NCBI GenBank assembly: GCA_020637555.1
Contig: JACKKF010000013.1
Coordinates: 248,001 to 312,000, forward strand
Source: Rhodobacter sp.
Lineage (GTDB): Bacteria; Pseudomonadota; Alphaproteobacteria; Rhodobacterales; Rhodobacteraceae
DNA: 64,000 bases
Reading direction: 5' to 3'
Position numbers and translations under genes: made by a program. Below the pieces are notes generated by a model. The model worked only from the letters and a program-made list of their open reading frames with translations, was not told where the DNA came from and ran no database searches. Positions 1 to 8,485 of this stretch are shown piece after piece (positions within the stretch are counted from its first letter, which is position 1; each line of letters begins with the position of its first letter).

Positions 1-1587
<1,587 letters not shown>

Positions 1588-1730
1588 GGGACTCTCTGAC
1601 TGACCGGCGCGCAGTGTGTGGATCCGGGGCCAAGGAGTCAAGAAACCCGGGCCGCATGTGGCGGAATCCTGCGGGTTATCCACAAGATATGGGGTTGCCG
1701 GGGATCGGCGCTGGGGTCATGCTTTGCCCC

Positions 1731-2189
1731 ATGTCCGTGATCCGCACCGCCACCGCTGATGACCTGCCCGGCCTTCTGGCGCTTTATCAGCACCTGAGTC
1801 CGGGCGATGCCGCGCCTGATCACGCGCAATCCCAGGCGATCTTTGCCCGCTTCCTGCGCTATGAGGGCAGCGCGATTTGGCTGGCCGAGGTCGCGGGGCA
1901 GGTCGTGGCCTCGTGCACCCTGATCGTGGTGCCGAACCTGACGCGCGGCGGGCGGCCCTATGCGGTGATCGAGAATGTCGTGACTCATGCCGATCATCGC
2001 CAGCAGGGGCTGGGCACGGCGGTGATGCGTGCGGCGCTGGATGCCGCCTGGGCGGCCGATTGCTATCGCGTGACGCTGGCCACGGGGTCGCAAAAGCCGG
2101 GCACCCATGCGTTCTACCGCGAGGTGGGTTTCGACGGCACCAAGACCTGCTATCAAATCCGCCGAGTCCCTGCCCGCGTGGAACCCTGA
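1731..2189 (+). CDS. GNAT family N-acetyltransferase
   Basis: A 152-aa single-domain GCN5-related acetyltransferase, expected to move an acetyl group from acetyl-CoA to an amine; the substrate is unknown. The start MSVIRTATADDLPGL is typical of the family. The acetyl-CoA-binding element is the VIENVVTHADHRQQGLGTAVM stretch, with Q-x-x-G-x-G/A at about residue 84. The C-terminal FYREVGF beta strand is also typical. A longer frame opens at 1614 but adds 39 residues unlike the family, so the ATG at 1731 is preferred; it lacks a strong Shine-Dalgarno. The stop overlaps the next start by one base (ATGA), so the two acetyltransferase genes are probably translationally coupled. Confidence 0.85.
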   Translation: MSVIRTATADDLPGLLALYQHLSPGDAAPDHAQSQAIFARFLRYEGSAIWLAEVAGQVVASCTLIVVPNLTRGGRPYAVIENVVTHADHRQQGLGTAVMRAALDAAWAADCYRVTLATGSQKPGTHAFYREVGFDGTKTCYQIRRVPARVEP

Positions 2190-3085
2190 TGCTGACCGTC
2201 GAAGCCGATTCTCCCCGCCGTCCGGAAGCCACCGCGCTGTTGCAGGCGAGCCAGGCCTACTTGCAAACGCTCTATCCGCCCGAGGAGAATTTCTACCTGT
2301 CGATCGACGCGCTTTGCGGGCCGGACATCCGGTTTTTCACCGCTGCGCTGGACGGCGCTGTTGTCGGCACCGCCGCGCTGGCCCTGCGCCCGGATCATGC
2401 CGAGGTGAAGTCGATGTTCGTCGCGCCTGAGGCCCGGGGCAAGGGGGCGGCCGGCGCGTTGATGGCGCGGCTGATCGCCGAGGCCGAGGCCCGCGCCCTG
2501 CCGCTGATGCTGGAAACGGGCCCGCTGAACACCGAGGCACTGGCGCTATACGCCCGGCACGGGTTCGTGCGGCGCGGGCCGTTCGGGGATTACGCCGAGA
2601 GCCCCTCGTCCGTGTTCATGGAGCGGCTGGTGCCGCGCAGGATGACGGCGCAGGGGGACCTGGCCGCGGTTCATGCCCTGCTGATGGACAGTTTCGCCTA
2701 TATGGAGGGGGTGATCGACCCGCCCTCGTCGATGATGCGGATGACGGTGGCCGATCTTGCCCGGGATGCGGCGCAGAATGAACTGTGGGTGCTGGGCGAC
2801 GGCCCGATGGCCTGCATGATCCTGACGGTCAAGCCGGGAACCCTGTATCTGGGCAAGCTGGCTGTGTCGGAGACTGCGCGCGGGCGCGGTCTGGCGCGGG
2901 TGATGGTGGACCATGCGATGCGCCGGGCCCGCGCGCTGGGGTTGCCCAAGGTCACGTTGCAGGTGCGGGTCGAATTGACGCGCAATCAGGCCGCGTTTCG
3001 CGCGATGCGCTTTGTCGAGGTGGCCCGCACCGCCCATGACGGCTATACGCGGGCGACGTCGATCACCTATGAGCGGCCGGTCTGA
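2189..3085 (+). CDS. Tandem two-domain GNAT acetyltransferase
   Basis: A 298-aa protein made of two consecutive GNAT folds. Domain 1 (about residues 1-148) has the acetyl-CoA loop RGKGAA at 83-88 after the beta4 strand EVKSMFVAP, and ends with YARHGFVRRG. Domain 2 (about 150-298) has its own beta4 strand LYLGKLAVS, loop RGRGLA at 231-236, and C-terminal FRAMRFVEVARTAHDGY. Both loops look intact, so both halves could bind acetyl-CoA. The start ATG shares a base with the previous stop, making three acetyltransferase domains in one transcript. Substrates cannot be read from the sequence. An ATG at 2642 could start domain 2 alone, but the frame is continuous and a fusion is the simpler reading. 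Confidence 0.85.
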   Translation: MLTVEADSPRRPEATALLQASQAYLQTLYPPEENFYLSIDALCGPDIRFFTAALDGAVVGTAALALRPDHAEVKSMFVAPEARGKGAAGALMARLIAEAEARALPLMLETGPLNTEALALYARHGFVRRGPFGDYAESPSSVFMERLVPRRMTAQGDLAAVHALLMDSFAYMEGVIDPPSSMMRMTVADLARDAAQNELWVLGDGPMACMILTVKPGTLYLGKLAVSETARGRGLARVMVDHAMRRARALGLPKVTLQVRVELTRNQAAFRAMRFVEVARTAHDGYTRATSITYERPV

Positions 3086-3119
3086 CGGTCATTGCAAGTG
3101 CGACAATCTGGCAAATCGC

Positions 3120-3135
3120 ATTCCACGAATGGAAT
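3120..3135. promoter_or_regulatory. Palindromic operator copy 1 (ATTC-N8-GAAT)
   Basis: Perfect 16-base palindrome arms: ATTCCA-CGAA-TGGAAT. It fits ATTC-N8-GAAT, the operator pattern I recall for SqrR/BigR-type ArsR-family persulfide sensors of Rhodobacter. It lies 41 bases upstream of the preferred start of the membrane protein gene at 3176. The same 16 bases recur exactly at 62635-62650. The regulator is inferred; no sqrR gene lies in the window. Confidence 0.65.
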
Positions 3136-3142
3136 TCGTTAA

Positions 3143-3162
3143 ACATTCCACATTTGGAATGT
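3143..3162. promoter_or_regulatory. Palindromic operator copy 2 (ATTC-N8-GAAT)
   Basis: Inverted repeat ACATTCCA-CATT-TGGAATGT with 8-base arms. It shares the ATTCCA-N4-TGGAAT core of copy 1, with centres 25 bases apart. It sits directly before the Shine-Dalgarno GGAG (3167-3170) of the gene at 3176, a position suited to repression by blocking polymerase or the early transcript. Confidence 0.65.
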
Positions 3163-3175
3163 AATGGAGCCAGTC

Positions 3176-4381
3176 ATGTCCCCGACCCGTCCCTCGGACA
3201 CCTATAACCCAATGTATTTTCTTGCCTCCCTGGGCGCCGGAGGCCTGTCGGTCACGTTCTTCATGTGGCTGATGTTCTGGGTGCCGCATCCGGGACGGAC
3301 CGTCCCGGTCTTTGAGGACATCCTCGCCGCCTTCCAATCCGGTGGGCCGCTGAAACAGGCAATGATCGTCGGCGCCCTGGCAGGAATCGCGCTGTTCGTG
3401 GTGCTGAACCTGAAATCGCTGATCTGGAACCTGACGCGCTACAGCGCCTGGACCCGGACCGACGCCTTTGTCACCTTCAGCAAGACCAATGCGCAAAGTC
3501 AGCTCATGGCGATGCCGCTGGCCCTGGCGATGTCGGTGAATGGCCTGTTCATCGCCGGGCTGGTCTTTGTCCCGGGTCTTTGGGGCATTGTCGAATACCT
3601 GTTCCCGGTGGCGCTGGCGGCCTTCATCCTGATCGCCGTCCTGGCGTTTCGGCTCTATGGTCACTTCATCGCGCGCATCAAGGTCGAAGGCGGGTTCAAT
3701 TTCGCCGCGAACAACAGCTTTGGCCAGATCCTGCCCGCCTTTGCCTTTGCCATGATCGGCGTCGGCATGGCCGCGCCCGCGGCGATGAGCGGCAATATCG
3801 CGGTGGTCGGCACCTCGATCGTGGTCAGCACCTTTCTGATGGTGACGGCGATCGCCATTGCCGGGATCGCCTTGGTGCTGGGAATCCGGTCGATGCTGGA
3901 TCATGGGACCACGGCGGAAACCGCGCCGACCCTGATGATCCTGATCCCGCTGATGACCATTCTGGGCATTCTGATGATGCGCCAGACGCACGGTCTGGGC
4001 GTCCAGTTCGAGGGGCACGCGACCGATGCCCAGACCTTCATGTTCCTGGCAAAGATGGTGTCGATCCAGGTGCTGTTCGGCCTGTTCGGCCTGCTGATCC
4101 TGAACCGGCACAGCTATGGGAAACGGTTCATCTGGGGGCGGGAAACCTCGGTCATGAGCTATGCCCTGGTGTGTCCGGGCGTCGGATTCACGGTGTTGAT
4201 GCAGTTCTTCATCCACAAGGGCATGGTCGCCGTGGGCCTGGTGGACAAGTTCAGCGCCGTCTACTGGGTGCTGGTGGGGATCGCGCTGGCCTCGCAGGTC
4301 GCCATGATCGCGCTGGTTTTCACGCTGAACCGCCGTCACTTCGGCGCCCCGCGTGTGCAGGGCGCGGTCTCTGCCGCGTGA
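3176..4381 (+). CDS. Multi-pass membrane protein, possible TsoY-type sulfur-related family
   Basis: A 401-aa inner-membrane protein with about ten hydrophobic segments, beginning LASLGAGGLSVTFFMWLMFWVP. The layout recalls TDT/TehA-like and TsoY-type (seleno)protein families; I am not certain which. It has a single cysteine, in the motif YALVCPGVGF near residue 330 inside a late membrane segment, a candidate reactive site. ATG at 3176 is chosen over 3164 because GGAG lies six bases upstream of it. Two ATTC-N8-GAAT operators precede the gene and a terminator follows. The next gene encodes a secreted DsrE-like protein, so a role in handling reduced or reactive sulfur is likely by context. The substrate is unknown. 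Confidence 0.6.
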   Translation: MSPTRPSDTYNPMYFLASLGAGGLSVTFFMWLMFWVPHPGRTVPVFEDILAAFQSGGPLKQAMIVGALAGIALFVVLNLKSLIWNLTRYSAWTRTDAFVTFSKTNAQSQLMAMPLALAMSVNGLFIAGLVFVPGLWGIVEYLFPVALAAFILIAVLAFRLYGHFIARIKVEGGFNFAANNSFGQILPAFAFAMIGVGMAAPAAMSGNIAVVGTSIVVSTFLMVTAIAIAGIALVLGIRSMLDHGTTAETAPTLMILIPLMTILGILMMRQTHGLGVQFEGHATDAQTFMFLAKMVSIQVLFGLFGLLILNRHSYGKRFIWGRETSVMSYALVCPGVGFTVLMQFFIHKGMVAVGLVDKFSAVYWVLVGIALASQVAMIALVFTLNRRHFGAPRVQGAVSAA

Positions 4382-4406
4382 CCGGCCTGGATCCGGCGCG
4401 GAATGG

Positions 4407-4433
4407 GGCGGCCCTCGAACGGGGCCGCCTTTG
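4407..4433 (+). terminator. Rho-independent terminator after the membrane protein gene
   Basis: Stem GGCGGCCC (4407-4414), seven-base loop, stem GGGCCGCC (4422-4429), then TTTG. It lies 25 bases after the stop of the membrane protein gene and would separate it, at least partly, from the DsrE-like gene. Confidence 0.7.
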
Positions 4434-4532
4434 TTCATTCGGATATTCCGATGCTTGCGAAGGTTTGCGTTTGCGGCCAAGCTGACCCTCTGCGCGTTTC
4501 GGGAGGACGCGCCCATGTCAGGGAGGACACCA

Positions 4533-4985
4533 ATGACGATTCTTTCTTCGCGCGCGCTGCGCGGCTTCGGTCTGGCGGCCATGATGGCGCTGTCTGCCCC
4601 CCTCGCCGCCCAGGCCGAGGTCAACCGCGTTGCCATTCATGTGGATGACAACGATCCGGCACGGATGAACATGGCGCTGAACAACGCCAACAACATCGTC
4701 AGCTATTACCAGAGCCAGGGCGAAGAGGTCGAAATCGAGATCGTCACCTATGGCCCAGGGTTGAACATGCTGCGTGCCGACACCTCGCCCGTGGCCGACC
4801 GTGTGTCGCAGATGTCGATGGAACATCCCAACGTCACCTTCCAGGCGTGCAACAACACGCTGCAAGGGATGCAGCGGCAGGCCGGGCACGAAATCGCGCT
4901 GCTGGCCGAGGCGCATGTCGTGCCTTCGGGCGCGGTGCACCTGATCGAACTGCAGCAGCAGGGCTGGGCCTATCTCAGGCCCTGA
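4533..4985 (+). CDS. Secreted DsrE-family protein
   Basis: A 150-aa protein with a Sec signal peptide (residues 1-28, ending AAQA) followed by a DsrE/DsrF-like fold: VNRVAIHVDDND, then NANNIVSYYQSQGEEVEIEIVTYGPG, and one cysteine in TFQACNNT. DsrE-family proteins carry sulfane sulfur on a single cysteine. A periplasmic version next to a putative sulfur-regulated membrane protein suggests a shared role in sulfur trafficking. ATG at 4533 is preceded by GGGAGGAC; a second GGGAGGAC precedes an in-frame ATG at 4515, but the signal peptide is best from 4533. The fold is well supported; the partner and chemistry are inferred. Confidence 0.75.
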   Translation: MTILSSRALRGFGLAAMMALSAPLAAQAEVNRVAIHVDDNDPARMNMALNNANNIVSYYQSQGEEVEIEIVTYGPGLNMLRADTSPVADRVSQMSMEHPNVTFQACNNTLQGMQRQAGHEIALLAEAHVVPSGAVHLIELQQQGWAYLRP

Positions 4986-5024
4986 GCGCGTGCTAGGCAT
5001 GGGCCATCAGATGGAGGATGGCCC

Positions 5025-6014
5025 ATGTTCACAGCCCTTGTCGTGGAAAAGGACGATGCCGGCGCGACCCATGCCGCGGTTCAGTCGCTGGACGACGACC
5101 GCCTGCCTGCGGGCGATGTCACCGTCGCTGTCGAATATTCGACGCTGAACTACAAGGACGGGCTGTGCCTGACGTCGGGCGGCGGGCTGGTGCGCACCTA
5201 TCCGCATGTGCCGGGGATCGACTTTGCCGGCACCGTCGAAACCTCGGACGATCCGCGCTATGCCCCGGGGGACAAGGTGATCCTGACCGGTTGGCGCGTC
5301 GGCGAGGTCCATTGGGGCGGCTATGCCACCCGGGCGCGGGTCAAGGCCGACTGGCTGGTGCCGCTGCCCCAGGGGTTGACGACCCGGCAGGCGATGGCCA
5401 TCGGCACCGCGGGCTTCACCGCGATGCTGGCGGTGACGGCGCTGGAGGATCACGGCCTGGCACCCGGCGCGGACGAGGTTCTGGTCACCGGCGCGGCTGG
5501 GGGTGTTGGATCGGTCGCCGTGGCGATTCTGGCGCATCTGGGCTATTCCGTCGCCGCCGTCACGGGCCGCCCCGAAACCGAAGCCTATCTGCAAAGTCTG
5601 GGGGCGGCGCGGATCGTTCCGCGCGCGGATCTGGCCGAAACCGTCAAGCGCCCGCTCGAGGCCGAGACCTGGGCCGGCTGCATCGACGCCGTGGGTGGCG
5701 CGATGCTGGCGCGGGTTCTGGGGCAGATGCGCTATGGCGGCTCGGTCGCCTCGGTCGGGCTGGCGGGGGGCGCGGCGCTGCCGGCCACGGTGATTCCGTT
5801 CCTGCTGCGAGGCGTCAACCTGCTGGGCATCGATTCGGTGATGCGCCCCTATGCGGACCGCGTGCGCGCCTGGTCGCGGCTGTCGCGCGATCTGCCGCTG
5901 GATCAGCTTGAACGCATGATCCGCCCCGCGACCCTGTCGGATCTGCCGGCCCTGGGCCCCGCGATCCTGAAGGGTCAGGTGCAGGGCCGCGTGGTGGTGG
6001 ACGTGCGGGGCTGA
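5025..6014 (+). CDS. acuI: Acrylyl-CoA reductase (NADPH), AcuI/YhdH family
   Basis: A 329-aa zinc-independent medium-chain reductase. AcuI reduces acryloyl-CoA to propionyl-CoA with NADPH, detoxifying the acryloyl-CoA formed from DMSP-derived acrylate or 3-hydroxypropionate. Seen here: the N-terminal GroES-like part with STLNYKDGLCLT and PGIDFAGTV, the Rossmann motif VTGAAGGVGSVA at about residue 158, and SVGLAGG and GIDSV further on, all characteristic of YhdH/AcuI. Length and ends fit the family. GGAGG precedes the ATG. No DMSP lyase or demethylase lies in the window, so the gene may serve general acryloyl-CoA clearance. Confidence 0.87.
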   Translation: MFTALVVEKDDAGATHAAVQSLDDDRLPAGDVTVAVEYSTLNYKDGLCLTSGGGLVRTYPHVPGIDFAGTVETSDDPRYAPGDKVILTGWRVGEVHWGGYATRARVKADWLVPLPQGLTTRQAMAIGTAGFTAMLAVTALEDHGLAPGADEVLVTGAAGGVGSVAVAILAHLGYSVAAVTGRPETEAYLQSLGAARIVPRADLAETVKRPLEAETWAGCIDAVGGAMLARVLGQMRYGGSVASVGLAGGAALPATVIPFLLRGVNLLGIDSVMRPYADRVRAWSRLSRDLPLDQLERMIRPATLSDLPALGPAILKGQVQGRVVVDVRG

Positions 6015-6037
6015 TCGGCCGCCCCGCGCGCGACGGG

Positions 6038-6532
6038 TCAGGCCGGCGGCACGATCGGGTCGACGCCCGAATTCCACATCCGGCGCGACATGGTAAAGGC
6101 AACATGCGCGGTGTTGCCCAGATCGTCGACGCTGCCAAAGCCCGTTGCGATCTGCGGCAGACCCACCACCGCGCCTGATGCATAGCCCTCGAGCGTAACG
6201 ATCGCGGGAGCGGGGCCACCCGCCAGGGTCATCGACCCGGTGAAATGGCACGAACTGTCCAGGATCATTTGCCCGCTGGCCGTCATCCAGCGTTCGCTTG
6301 GCGGAACCCCGGGCCCCTGATCCGAATAAAAGTGACAGTCACCCTGGAAATGGCCCCAGGCGCTGGTGAAGCTGAGGCTGCAAATGGCGGAATTCACGTC
6401 GGTATTGAGACTGGCGCTCAACATCCAGTCGTGACGGAATGCGCCGCGATCGCAGGTCGTGTCGGCGGCGGCGGCAAAGGGAAACTGGGTGACTGCGACA
6501 ACGGCAGCCACGGCCAAGGCAGGTCTGGTCAC
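6038..6532 (-). CDS. Secreted small protein of unknown function, paralogue 1
   Basis: A 164-aa predicted exported protein, unrecognised. Start GTG at 6532 is chosen because AGGAG lies nine bases upstream and it gives a clean signal peptide (VTRPALAVAAVVAVTQFPFAAAA). The mature part begins ADTTCDRGAFRHDW. It shares with the next gene the blocks CSLSF, FQG-C-H, a C-HFTGS block, LEGYA, GLPQIATGFGS and a C-terminal RRMWNSGV. Four cysteines at conserved places suggest two disulfides in the periplasm or outside the cell. It lies 75 bases downstream of its paralogue and probably shares its promoter. Confidence 0.7.
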   Translation of the reverse strand: MTRPALAVAAVVAVTQFPFAAAADTTCDRGAFRHDWMLSASLNTDVNSAICSLSFTSAWGHFQGDCHFYSDQGPGVPPSERWMTASGQMILDSSCHFTGSMTLAGGPAPAIVTLEGYASGAVVGLPQIATGFGSVDDLGNTAHVAFTMSRRMWNSGVDPIVPPA

Positions 6533-6607
6533 GGACCTATACTCCTGAGAACTGGCAAGCAAAGCCGATGCGCGGCACCCATGTCCGGGGCCGCGCATCC
6601 GAAAGGT

Positions 6608-7105
6608 TTACAGCGGCGGCGGGTTGATGATCGCCACGCCCGAATTCCACAACCGCCGGATCATGGTGAAGGACATGTGCGCGGTATAGCCCGACATGTT
6701 CAGGCTGCCAAAGCCGGTCGCCATTTGCGGCAGGCCGGTGACACCGGACCAGGCGTAGCCTTCCAGCGGAACGTTCCAGGTCGCCAGCGGATCGACCACC
6801 GTTGCCGAGCCGGTAAAGTGGCAGTCGGCATCCAGGATCAGACGCCCCGAAAGGCTGGAGTAGACCTCGGCCGGGGGGGTGGTGGGGCCGGTATCGGACA
6901 GGATATGGCAGGTGCCCTGGAACCGGCCATAGTTGTTGATGAAGCTGAGCGAACACACGATGGTTTCGGGATTCGCGTTGGAAACGATGGACATGGTCCA
7001 ATCGCGTCGGAACGCGCCGCGATCACAAGTGGTATCGGCGGCGGCCGCCAAGGGGGCGAGCGACACGAGCGCGATCGCGGTGGCGCAGACTGCGGGCTTC
7101 AGCAT
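6608..7105 (-). CDS. Secreted small protein of unknown function, paralogue 2
   Basis: A 165-aa exported protein, unrecognised, clearly homologous along its length to the downstream neighbour: ADTTCDRGAFRRDW, VCSLSF, FQGTCH, DCHFTGSA, LEGYA, GLPQMATGFGS and RRLWNSGV. A signal peptide spans residues 1-22 (MLKPAVCATAIALVSLAPLAAA). The ATG at 7105 has AAGGA eight bases upstream; a longer frame to 7222 adds 39 residues before the signal peptide and is rejected. Four cysteines are conserved in the mature part. A tandem duplication that has since diverged is the simplest origin. No enzymatic motif is visible. Confidence 0.72.
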   Translation of the reverse strand: MLKPAVCATAIALVSLAPLAAAADTTCDRGAFRRDWTMSIVSNANPETIVCSLSFINNYGRFQGTCHILSDTGPTTPPAEVYSSLSGRLILDADCHFTGSATVVDPLATWNVPLEGYAWSGVTGLPQMATGFGSLNMSGYTAHMSFTMIRRLWNSGVAIINPPPL

Positions 7106-7221
7106 CAGAGTGTTCCTTCTGGACAGTGCAGACCCCGACGTGAACCCTTCATGCCCAAATGACGGCACCGAAAAGTGGTTGGCAGGGTTTCGCAAGAAAT
7201 AGGCGACAATAAACACAGACA

Positions 7222-7249
7222 ATTATAGGTGGTTCCCGATATCCGGCAA
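7222..7249 (-). promoter_or_regulatory. Sigma-70-like promoter of the secreted pair
   Basis: On the minus strand, -35 TTGCCG (complement of 7244-7249), a 16-base spacer and a perfect -10 TATAAT (complement of 7222-7227). It lies about 115 bases upstream of the ATG at 7105, leaving a 5' leader of roughly 110 bases in which I see no known riboswitch. Confidence 0.55.
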
Positions 7250-7351
7250 CACGTTTTTACCGGCTGTGGGCAACCGCACGGATCCGCGCGCAGGGCGCTG
7301 GCTGAAAAGCAGGCTGACCCTATCTTTTAAATCGACAAATTCAGACGGTAT

Positions 7352-8485
7352 TTAACCGTCGCCGCGCAATGGCAATGCCGGGTCGTCGGGCGCCAATTCT
7401 TCAAAGTCGAAATTGTCCAGACGGCGCGCCCGCCGGCCGGCCTTGTCAGCAGAGATGCGGATTTCACCGACGTCTTTCTGTGCCTGGGCGAAATGGCGGT
7501 CCAGGTTTTCCACGCGCTGTCCCAGCCGGTCGATATCCTTGCCCAGTTCGCTGAGCTCACGTCGGATCGCGCCAGCCTGTTCGCGCATTCTCGCGTCTTT
7601 CAGCACCGCGCGCATCGTGTTCAGCGTGGCCATGCAGGTTGTGGGCGACACCGTCCAGACCCTGAGCGCGAACCCCTCGCGCACCAGGTCGGGGAAGTTC
7701 GCGTGCAGTTCGGCATAGACCGCTTCGGACGGCAGGAACATCAGCGCACCGTCGGCCGTTTCCCCCTCGAGGATGTAGCGATCCGCGATGGCACGCATGT
7801 GATGCCGGATCGCCGCCCGCATCTGACGGCGGGCTTCCTGGCTCTCGGCCTCCGAGGCTGCATTGCGCAGGGCCTCGTAGGGTTCCAGCGGGAACTTCGC
7901 ATCGATGGCAATCGGGCCGGGCGGTTTGGGCAGGTGAACCAGGCAGTCGGCCCGCCGCCCGTTCGAAAGCGTCGCCTGCATGGTGTAGCTGTCCGAAGGC
8001 AAGGCGCGCGACACGATGTCATGCAACTGAATCTCGCCAAAGGCGCCACGGGCCTGCTTGTTCGACAGGATGTCTTGCAATGACAACACGTTGCCGGACA
8101 GTTTCTCGATGTTTTCCTGCGCCTTGTCGATCGCTTCGAGCCGGGCGTGCAGGTCGCCCAGACTGCGCGCGGTGCGCACGGCGCTGCCTTCCAGGGCCTC
8201 GCCCATGGTATCCGAAACCTCGGCCAGGCGTTGTTCCATCAGGTGCAGCATCTGGGCCTGCGATTTGGCCTGTGCTTCGCTGACGTGATGCAGGCCGCCC
8301 GCCAGATGTTGCTGGCTGTCGTTCAGCGCCTGCACGCGGCGGCCCAGTTCGCCCATCTGCCACTGCAACGGGGCGGTGCCGCGCGCCGCCTTCAGCGCGG
8401 CGTGCAGGATCAGCAGCAGCACCAGCAGCACCACCCCGGCGGCCACGGCCCCCAAAACCAGCGGATCGGAAAAGTCGAGGGTCAT
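7352..8485 (-). CDS. rmuC: DNA recombination protein RmuC
   Basis: A 377-aa RmuC family protein, thought to be a nuclease-like factor that limits recombination at inverted repeats. Residues 1-27 form a membrane anchor ([23 protein letters not shown]), then a coiled coil to about 130. The RmuC core follows: [53 protein letters not shown] and the C-terminal [20 protein letters not shown] at 8485 overlaps the mutL stop by four bases (ATGA), so translation is probably coupled. The stop codon lies inside a small hairpin (7344-7360), which has no clear U-tract. Confidence 0.9.
   Translation of the reverse strand: MTLDFSDPLVLGAVAAGVVLLVLLLILHAALKAARGTAPLQWQMGELGRRVQALNDSQQHLAGGLHHVSEAQAKSQAQMLHLMEQRLAEVSDTMGEALEGSAVRTARSLGDLHARLEAIDKAQENIEKLSGNVLSLQDILSNKQARGAFGEIQLHDIVSRALPSDSYTMQATLSNGRRADCLVHLPKPPGPIAIDAKFPLEPYEALRNAASEAESQEARRQMRAAIRHHMRAIADRYILEGETADGALMFLPSEAVYAELHANFPDLVREGFALRVWTVSPTTCMATLNTMRAVLKDARMREQAGAIRRELSELGKDIDRLGQRVENLDRHFAQAQKDVGEIRISADKAGRRARRLDNFDFEELAPDDPALPLRGDG

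Noticed and set aside
4515..4532. Upstream ATG start for the DsrE-like gene
   Set aside because: It also has a GGGAGGAC, but the extra six residues (SGRTP) weaken the signal peptide, and the ATG at 4533 has its own GGAGG.
3089..4636. A 515-codon minus-strand frame over the membrane protein gene
   Set aside because: Antisense to a protein with clear membrane segments and a good Shine-Dalgarno; the frame is Asp/His/Arg/Gln-rich and unlike any family.
7344..7360. Hairpin at the rmuC stop as a terminator
   Set aside because: Six-base stem GACGGT/ACCGTC with a weak downstream sequence; too little to call.
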